64,000 nt of DNA from Wyeomyia smithii. Taxonomy: Eukaryota > Arthropoda > Insecta > Diptera > Culicidae. Positions 57,041-64,000 of the stretch are shown piece by piece. The position numbers and the translations under genes are program-made. The DNA is taken from contig NC_073694.1 in the NCBI RefSeq assembly GCF_029784165.1, forward strand, positions 42,637,006 to 42,701,005. The letters run 5' to 3'. Numbering within the stretch: position 1 is the first letter of the stretch; every line of letters starts with the position of its first letter. Below the pieces are notes generated by a model. That model made no database searches. It was not told where the DNA came from and saw nothing but the letters and a program-made list of their open reading frames with translations.

Positions 57041-59200
57041 GACCCTTTGATGATCAAACAAAACACTCACCTCTTCAAATTCGCAGCAGCTCGTCCTCAT
57101 TCATCACAGCCAGCGTCACTGCACTCCCTTTTTCCTCACTACCCTTCAACACCACCACCTTGTGCTTCTTATCTATTCCAGCAGCTTCTGACAGCACACG
57201 TTTGTTGAAATCACTTAAATCACATTATAATTTCTCCACACTATGTAGCAAATTATACGTGAACGCCTCCCGTGCACCTTAACCTTCCCAGTGCAGCGAG
57301 GTGCGTAACTTCGCTTCCTTCTGTTTCAAACTTGTCATACAATCAGCATAATGAACCAGGAAAACAATCGATTTCGTTATAGCACGATGTCACCACTCTT
57401 GAGCGACGACGGCGATTATGCCGACGAGGGAAACTTCATGGGAAACAGCAATTAGCTCTCCTTTCCGTGCCCGACTACTTCGCCCTCCCACAGTCAAATC
57501 CACTGTCAACGGAATAAGGGACGATTTCCGTACGATAAGCACAACATTCGTATCTAGACATGACCTCGCACTCAGACACACACACCGTCACGCATACATC
57601 CACCAGCGCGCCGTCGAGCCTTGTAGATACGCACATGTGGTCTTGTTACATCGTTTCCTTTAAAAGAGCGCCATCATTTAGTGCAATGTGTTGGTCGATG
57701 TCGTTTCCTACCAACTCGTAGATTCCCATTGTAGCCTACCGCCTCTGTGGGGACCATACCCGACAAAGCGACAATCCTTACGGGTACCGGGGCTAGCAAG
57801 CTGTACCGAGAACGCTTAATAATTAATTATACTGCATCCAGAATGTACTCCTGGGTCTTTTTTCCCCCCGACTCCGTCCATGTGACCTCCGTCGTGCACT
57901 GCAGTGTCGAGTGGTGTGGATTACCTCCTTCAGCAGACCCGGTCGTAGTTTGGTTAATATCGTCTTCTCGTAACAGCCACGAATCGTACCAGCGTACGAT
58001 AGAATTTTCACTGTCTCACTAAACCACTGACTGTTCTTGCCAGTCCAACTTTATCTAGTTCTCGATATTGTGTGCCCCATTGATATATCGAAAAGAAAAC
58101 TTTTCCCACAGTCAATTGGTTGCAACGTCATCCAAATCGAACTTTTCCTTTGTTCCCTTTTACGTGACGAGATAATGCAAACGGCGAGAACGATGGAAAT
58201 TGCACCAAAGATTGGTTGTGGAAAATTCGACCGATAGTATTGGCGAATCGATTGACGCGAACCACGGCGCGCGGCGGCCGAGGCTAACAAGCTGATTGGG
58301 ACCCTCCGCGATTCGTTCCCCAACAGCGGAGAATTCGTCACACCGTCGTCTAGTTGTGCAGTAACAGGTTTCGCGTTAGTCCACCGAACACCGGGTTCGA
58401 GCGAAAATTCAGTGCATCGACAGTCGTATGCTAACTAAATTATGCTCTAGATTTTGAACTGCGTCAACCCCGAGTTTTTGGGGGGAGCCTTCGGCAGCAG
58501 AGCTGTTCGTCGTCCGTCATTCAGTCAGTCAGTCGGAATAATCTCTGGGCTCCGGTTGCAGAGCGCGCTCGTGTTAGGCCGGCCACCGTTTTGTAAGAGC
58601 CAGAGCTACTCGACCCGAACCCATCGTGTGTATGCGACCGAAGCGCTGCTTGCGCGTGCCCCGTACTGCGCCAACACACTCGGACTCGATTCGACTCGAC
58701 CCGCTCGCATGGTAGCCCAGAGCAGACCTGCTAACGCCGCTGCTCCTTCTTGGACCGGATGGGTGGTCTTGGGTGGCATGGCAAACAGGCAGGCAGGCAG
58801 ACAGAAAAACCGAACTGCTGCAGTCAGCTACTGAAACAAGTTGCCGCGATGACGACGATAATGATGCCGATGAGCCATCAGCGAAAGAGCGACACCGGAG
58901 TGGAGCAAAAACAAAACCATGGAAACAAACGGAGCGAAAGTGGTGGCCGGGAGGGAATGAATCAGCTGACGATGTTTCGGTGGATGTTTCATGAATCGCA
59001 GCACTACGGTGCAACGTTGCGTGGGGGCATGAACTACGGAACGTAACACGACATCGACAAACCGGTTCTGTGTGACAGCCGTGGCGCGACATTCAGTGTT
59101 CAGTGCAACAGCTTCGTGTTGCTTGCTACGCATGTAGTGTGGGAAAATGCTGCACACACTTTGTGGCAAAAAATCTTTATTGTCGAGCACTCTCATTGAA
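57041..59200. other. GC-richer unique block, possible host 5' region
   Basis: Composition shifts to higher GC with CpG-containing runs (for example 58262-58290). I see no transposon protein and no TIR. Open frames on both strands (57418-57663, 57747-58022, 58454-58834) lack domains. A promoter candidate at about 58521 and GT-containing donor-like sites (TTTTGTAAGAG at about 58590) fit a host first exon on the plus strand, but no coding exon can be proven. A CAGG-rich run lies at 58787-58803. Confidence 0.35.
58521..58560 (+). promoter_or_regulatory. Candidate Inr + DPE promoter, TATA-less
   Basis: Three overlapping arthropod initiator motifs TCAGTC occur in tandem (58521-58532). Taking A58527 as +1, positions +28 to +33 (58554-58559) read GGTTGC, matching five of six positions of the DPE consensus RGWYVT. 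No TATA box is seen at -30. The GC-richer context supports a promoter. Confidence 0.35.
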
Positions 59201-60736
59201 GGGACATGGTTAATTGGCAGAGTTTTAATGTTTATTGATAAATCAGTTCTAAATAAATATGATGTTGATATGATAATATGATAATTGATGTTCCATTGAT
59301 GGAAAAATTGATGTACGTTTTTTTTGTGAAAATAAATTAATCTTAATTACTTTCACGTCCTTGGAAAATAATTAACAATTTTAACCGAATTAAGGTCAAT
59401 TAATTGTTTGAAAGCTATCTAACAATGATTTCTCGAAAAAAAAAAACAAATTTGATCAAATTTTTAAACGTGTGCTACCCTACATCTTTGGATTTCAGAT
59501 CAAAAATTCAGCAAACAGCTAGGGAAGATGTACCAGTCATGGCAATACCTAAAGAAATGTATTAGTTATGAAATAATCAATTATGTCCTAAGGAGTTTGA
59601 ATATGATAGTACCATAACTGGTGCTAAATTGAAAACGGTTTTCAAAAAAGTAGTGTTTTGATATTTTTATTGATCAACTTCCTTTTAATTTGTCATTAAA
59701 CCCTCTACAAAAAGCACATTGTTTCGAAGCGGGATGAAATGGAACGGAAATTTGCAACCTACGATTTTACAATCTGGAAGATATTCGGAGTTGGTAATTG
59801 ACAAATATTTAAATACTTGGATATTTCCGATGGTTTTTTCACGCGCATCTTTCGCTTAGAATCGCGTCGAATTGATAAGAAAGGTAACTAAACAACATAA
59901 ACCGTCCATTCACCGCAGTCATGGAGATGCAGAGTTAAACTTGGCACGGTTTTGTTGCCAGAGATTTCTCACTCGTTGCTTTTATATAAGCGTATCGTGA
60001 ATTGGAGTAGGTTCGGTCGGTCGCTAGAGTATGTTTAGTTTCTCAAGGAATATTGTGTTTTTGGTAATAGACAAATATTTAAACACTTGGATGCTCCTGG
60101 TAGCGAATGGTCTTCTTGCGCATCGCCCACCTAAATTCGCGGTGTTTATCAAGGTGATACTCATCGTTCGCCTTCGTAATGAGTTAACTCCGCGCGCAAC
60201 ATTGTTCGATTTGGTTACTCACCACTTTGACACATACCTTTCCATTCCATCGCAATCGTGAAGATGCAGAGGTGGCAGTAAACTCGGTCTCCGACAACAA
60301 CGACTGTTACACTTCCTTCCTTACAACATCCTTCCTTACCCTAACGATCATAATGACGTGGCCGGGCCGTTATCGATCTATACAGAGCGGTAGCTACTGA
60401 ATTGTTGTAGATGGCAAACTAATACCTAGTAGCCATATACGTGATTCTTTGTGCAACTTCACTAGTTCAGATCGATCACGGAGGAGCAACTACGAAATAT
60501 ACGGTCGTCCAGCTCAAGCTCAAGTTCTCAACCATTAATTTTCCATATAAGACATTCAGCTTCAGAAATAACGGCGCGTGGGTGCACTTACTACCCGCAA
60601 ACAAAAAATACTGACTGTCTACACTATACGCACACCACAGGCTCAGAATATTGCGTCAAGCGTTAAACACTTCAAAGCTCGATTGCGAAAAGTGATCTGA
60701 ACGGCAAGGAGAACTCATTGCTCACCCAATTTTATG
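59201..60736. other. No gene recognised; diverged tandem duplication
   Basis: 59776-59880 and 60056-60160 share GACAAATATTTAAAYACTTGG and the following sequence in the same order. The segments after each share CATTCCATCGCA/CATTCACCGCAGTCATGGAGATGCAGAG-like sequence, so a unit of about 280 bp is duplicated. A TATA motif (TTTTATATAAGCG) lies at about 59979. No convincing coding sequence. Confidence 0.4.
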
Positions 60737-60755
60737 AATATGGGTCATTCCATAT

Positions 60756-61665
60756 CTGCCCATAATTCATAAATTGGCTAATATGCCATTTTTACCAAAA
60801 TCGAGAAAACAGTTTCTCGGGATGGTACACACCCATTTGGGAAGGCAGCAAATGTGAAGCAATTTTGGCTAATATCCAAAATAATTGAGAAGTTGGCTAA
60901 TATCCAATATGTTTCAACCTGTGGCTTGTACACAAACCAGTGCGTTATTAATGTACTTTGTTTCGTCTCACTTTCGAAAGTATGTGGTCACTGGCCTTAG
61001 GTAAGGGATCTTAAGGCCCTTGCATCAAGTTTTATTTTTTTTACGAAGAATATTTGATGCAACAAGAATTTATTCGTTTTGCCGCAAAACCCTTGACCGT
61101 TGGAAGCGTGACTGTTTCCTTCTGTCATAAATATTTATATTCTTAGAAATGCTATTTTGCTCTTTGATTAGAGGTTATAACAAAGAGAAGATTCAGATTT
61201 CTTTTCGGATTTGATGAGAAAAAATAGAAAAGTGGGTTGTGTGATTATCATGAATTAATAATATTTTTGTTATATTGTTATATTGTTGCACGAAACAATT
61301 GTCTCGTCGTGCTTCTCGTTCTCACTTGTGCTTCCGTATTGTTTTATTGAATTTAAAGCCATTTTTATTACCAACGAGCACATCGTATGGATATTAGCCA
61401 AATTGCACGCCGGTTGGTCAACTGACTTTTCGTTAATAATTGAAAAAACGGCTACTGCGTGAAAAATACTTGGCGGATGGAATTTTCCTGCAGATTTCCC
61501 TGTTTCAACTCAACGGCAAGGTTCCAGCATATACGAAGGGTGATATACTCAATAAAAATGTTGACATGGACAGTCAAAACGTGTTGCACCGACAAAGAAC
61601 TTTAGAATGCGTTTTTCTCGAATTGATGTCTATGGCATATTAGCCAATTTTTGAATTATGGGCAG
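60756..61665. mobile_element. 910-bp TIR element in a dispersed repeat
   Basis: The 33-bp terminal inverted repeats differ at one base and begin CTGCCCATAATTC, both containing TTGGCTAATATGCCA. Flanks read CCATAT left and ATATGA right. The uninterrupted relative at 53111 reads CCATACGAAG here, so the insertion is clean and a TA (or ATAT) duplication fits. The interior repeats TTGGCTAATATCCAA-type phrases near both ends. The 61440-61643 frame is short and unrecognised, so the element is non-autonomous. Confidence 0.78.
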
Positions 61666-61669
61666 ATAT

Positions 61670-61830
61670 GAAGTGTACATGCCACTTGCACACGACCATC
61701 ACGGATTTGGCTCAAAGCTGGGAGAATTATACATCTAGGTTCACTATGAAAAATCCCAATTTTGGTGTCGATTGGAATACCCCCCGCTCTGTGGGACACC
61801 CTTCTTTGTGACAAAGTCAGGCAATTTTTG
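61670..61830 (+). repeat. Dispersed repeat related to the 53-kb palindrome
   Basis: Continues the repeat interrupted at 60755 (ATGGGTCATTCCATA). Shared marks are GTGTACATGCCACTTG, CACGACCATCACGGATTTGG, TCGATTGGAATACCCCCCGC and TTTGTGACAAAGTCA. Confidence 0.75.
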
Positions 61831-62440
61831 ACGTAGAACTACGTTTTTCTTTAGCCTACCACATAGGGATGTAATGGGAAAACTATTAACGAAAAGGGGA
61901 CGAAATATGTCCCTTTTTAAATGCTTATAAATCAGTTTGTTTTCAACCGATTTCCTTCATTTTTGCAGCAATTGTTTCGAAAATTATACACGCATCCACC
62001 CAAATGTAGAAAATTGCTGATTGATTATGCAAACTATTGTACTATTGATAATTGTCAAGCCTTGTTTAAACGAAAACTACGTCCTCTGATTGGTCGTTAT
62101 ATGATTGCTTCCCAAGCACGGTCGACAGAATCATATACCTTGCAATTGAAAACATGCTGTTTGGCCTATATAAGAGCCTGTTTCAGCCGAAGCCGCTCAT
62201 AATAGTTCTGGACAGCGACAAGTTGTCAATAGCAGTCGTCCTTCCTTAGCAGCAGCACTAGCCCTGTGGTTGGTCACCTCATTTCAGGAGCAGCGCGGTT
62301 CTTCTCAGCGTGCCTCGCCAGACTGCCATTACTCCCCCACTATTGGGGCAGCATAAATATCGTCATCACCAAATTCAATTTTGAACAGCAAAATGCCTTT
62401 TTTCAAGGCAAATAAACAAGTCATTGAAAGTTAATAATTT
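61831..62440 (+). promoter_or_regulatory. CCAAT/TATA segment with histone-like 3' stem-loop
   Basis: CTGATTGGTCG (an inverted CCAAT box, about 62086) lies 70 bp before CCTATATAAGAGCC (62165). GC-richer sequence follows. About 230 bp on is TGCCTTTTTTCAAGGCAAATAAA (about 62391), which can form a 6-bp stem with a T-rich loop like the histone mRNA 3' end. There is no histone-like protein between them, so this is either a decayed relic or coincidence. Confidence 0.25.
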
Positions 62441-63043
62441 TTGACAACGCACAGTGGGACAAATTGGTCCGTTGGCGCGACAAAACCTCATAAATCCTTA
62501 ACAGTTGTTTTCAAAGTGTTCATATTTTCGGCAATGTTGTTCACCATAAATACATCTTCTTGAAAAATGTATTCAGGCAGCTTTTATTTTTTTTACTACA
62601 GATGGCGCTGACATCTATCTTATGAATAAAAGGTGCTAGCCATTTTGTTTCTTCGGGAAAGTTGTTCATATCATTAATTGACATGAAGTTGTCGAACATA
62701 TTACAACTTTAGGACTGACCGTTAATGAGATAAAATTATTTTCATTATTCATAAACCCAAAATTTCAGTAATGAATTATAACTGGGACTTAAGTACATAT
62801 ATTTCATTTTCAGATATATTCGAGCTTTCGGGTCATCATGAAATGAATTATCGAAGGTTCGTAGTTGCCTTTGTATAGTTTTTTGTCAACCTATGATGTG
62901 TCATCATATTTGATAAAGAATATAATATATAATTTTAATGTTATTGTTTGTGATAAAATGTTTCAAATAGGAACATTGTTTAATTAAAGATTAGTTGGTC
63001 ATGTTCCCTTTCTAAGAGTTCCTCTTGTTTAATTTTATACCAT
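62441..63043. other. No gene recognised
   Basis: AT-rich spacer between the stem-loop and the third MITE copy. Confidence 0.4.
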
Positions 63044-63047
63044 TTAA

Positions 63048-63187
63048 CCCTCTAGTGCCCAAATTAATTTCTAAACGGACTTCGGTGAAATCACTATAAA
63101 CCATTATAAACACTTTTCAAGTATTTATTGAAGCTTTTCGGAACTTCGACTGAAGCCCGCCAAATGGCGGCCTTGGGCACTAGAGGG
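63048..63187. mobile_element. TTAA-type MITE, 140 bp (copy 3, intact ends)
   Basis: Perfect 15-bp ends CCCTCTAGTGCCCAA and the complement. Perfect TTAA flanks lie at 63044-63047 and 63188-63191. The interior contains CGCCAAATGGCGG. This is the best-preserved copy and defines the family; piggyBac-type mobilisation is inferred from TTAA plus CCC ends. Confidence 0.88.
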
Positions 63188-63191
63188 TTAA

Positions 63192-64000
63192 CATGAATAC
63201 TAAACGCTTACTTTTGTTTAAAACACTGTTCACCCAATAACAAACTGTTCCCTAATCATTTCCGAGGGGTCTTAATACTACTGGACATCAGTTTCGAAAG
63301 ACCCCCTAACATTATCATGGTCGTGTTGCATACACCGGCATTCAACAAAGCCTATTGTAGGAAAAACATCGATACGGACACTGCTGAATGACGATTTTTT
63401 ACATGGATTGACATGAAAATAATCATTGCGAAAACTCGAATTACTCGGTAAGTCGCAACTAGTAGCAGCTGATTTTTGGTTTAGTACTAGCCAATACCTT
63501 GTATTTTAGTACAATAATAGTGTCATAGCAAAACAACGTAGAACTTTATGTTTTTCATATTGCCGAAAATGAAGAAAAAATAACAAAAAAACTTGTTTTA
63601 CATAATATGCCTCCTACGAACCTATTTTCAACAAAACTGTCTTAATAACACTTTACTTATTAGTTTATACTCTGTTTTATGAGGATCATATGAGTTAGCT
63701 AATTAATTTCTAAGTATTTGCATGCCCTACTGGAAAATATCTGAGAAAATTTTTGCTTCCATTTTACATGCCTTGTAAATCCTCACTTTTACAATATTAT
63801 AGCACATTTTCTGAATTATTTTTCTAAGTGAATTATCATGATTTCTAGTCGATAACATGTCTACTGCAAGTAGAAAATAAAATGAGGCATGAAAACTGAA
63901 TTTCATTTTTTTAGTTTTGTCGCGACTTTTCTGGATTCTGCCCCACAGTGCAACGTAAGCAAGCATTCTGTGCGGATTCTAGCAGCTACATCTGTCGCGG
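63192..64000. other. No gene recognised
   Basis: AT-rich sequence to the window end. The 79-codon minus frame at 63727-63966 has no recognisable domain. Confidence 0.4.

Noticed and set aside
58454..58834. 126-codon frame downstream of the promoter candidate as the encoded protein
   Set aside because: Repetitive, Arg/Ala-rich, overlapped by an equally long antisense frame; more likely 5' UTR.
61921..62202. 93-codon frame before the histone-like stem-loop as a histone
   Set aside because: The protein has no histone-fold or basic-tail similarity and spans the TATA motif.

Overview
The window looks like repeat-rich nuclear DNA from a mosquito, most likely a culicine of the Aedes type. The evidence is the mix of mobile elements. 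It holds a Juan-A-like Jockey element, an I-clade LINE with RNase H, R1, RTE and CR1-like LINEs, and a BEL/Pao retrotransposon. It also holds a DD37E mariner, a Penelope-like element with a GIY-YIG nuclease, a Feilai-like tRNA SINE and several families of TTAA and TA MITEs. There are no operons, ribosome binding sites or bacterial signatures. I found no host protein-coding exon that I can defend, and almost all recognisable coding sequence is transposon-derived and broken. The species call is inference from element families; no host gene was used.

Layout. 1-0.95 kb: nothing recognised. 0.95-8.7 kb: a decayed R1-clade LINE (+) split by a 5'-truncated RTE-clade LINE (-) at about 5.0-7.7 kb. 8.7-13.0 kb: no gene recognised. 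13.0-13.2 kb: truncated tRNA-derived SINE with a 13-bp target duplication. 13.9-16.2 kb: a TTAA-type MITE split by a 2.15-kb foldback element. 17.52-23.39 kb: a nearly complete I-clade LINE (-) with 9-bp target duplications. 23.8-26.8 kb: BEL/Pao pol remnant (+) split by a CR1-like 3' fragment. 27.1-29.55 kb: 5'-truncated Juan-like element (+). 32.3-35.9 kb: Helitron-like repeat containing a complete but dead DD37E mariner and a Penelope-like element with a candidate hammerhead ribozyme. 36.2-37.8 kb: a second Helitron-like repeat. 37.9-47.4 kb: a four-level nest in which a Helitron-like repeat holds a DNA transposon with TIRs of about 0.7 kb, which holds CR1-like element A, which holds CR1-like element B. 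48.07-56.3 kb: a pair of 360-bp inverted repeats enclosing a Juan fragment, a TIR element with a tRNA-SINE, a TTAA MITE and a large palindrome. 57.0-59.2 kb: GC-richer, non-repetitive DNA with an Inr/DPE-type promoter candidate, the best place for a host transcription unit. 59.2-64 kb: a 910-bp TIR element, a CCAAT/TATA region followed by a histone-like stem-loop, and a third TTAA MITE.

Order of events. Target duplications and clean interruptions give relative ages. RTE is younger than R1. The CR1 fragment is younger than BEL. The foldback is younger than its host MITE. CR1-B is younger than CR1-A, which is younger than the TIR transposon, which is younger than the Helitron-like repeat. The I element is the least decayed large element, with only a few frameshifts. 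The most interesting items are the Penelope hammerhead candidate with its 61-bp perfect inverted repeat, and the TIR transposon whose transposase superfamily I could not assign.
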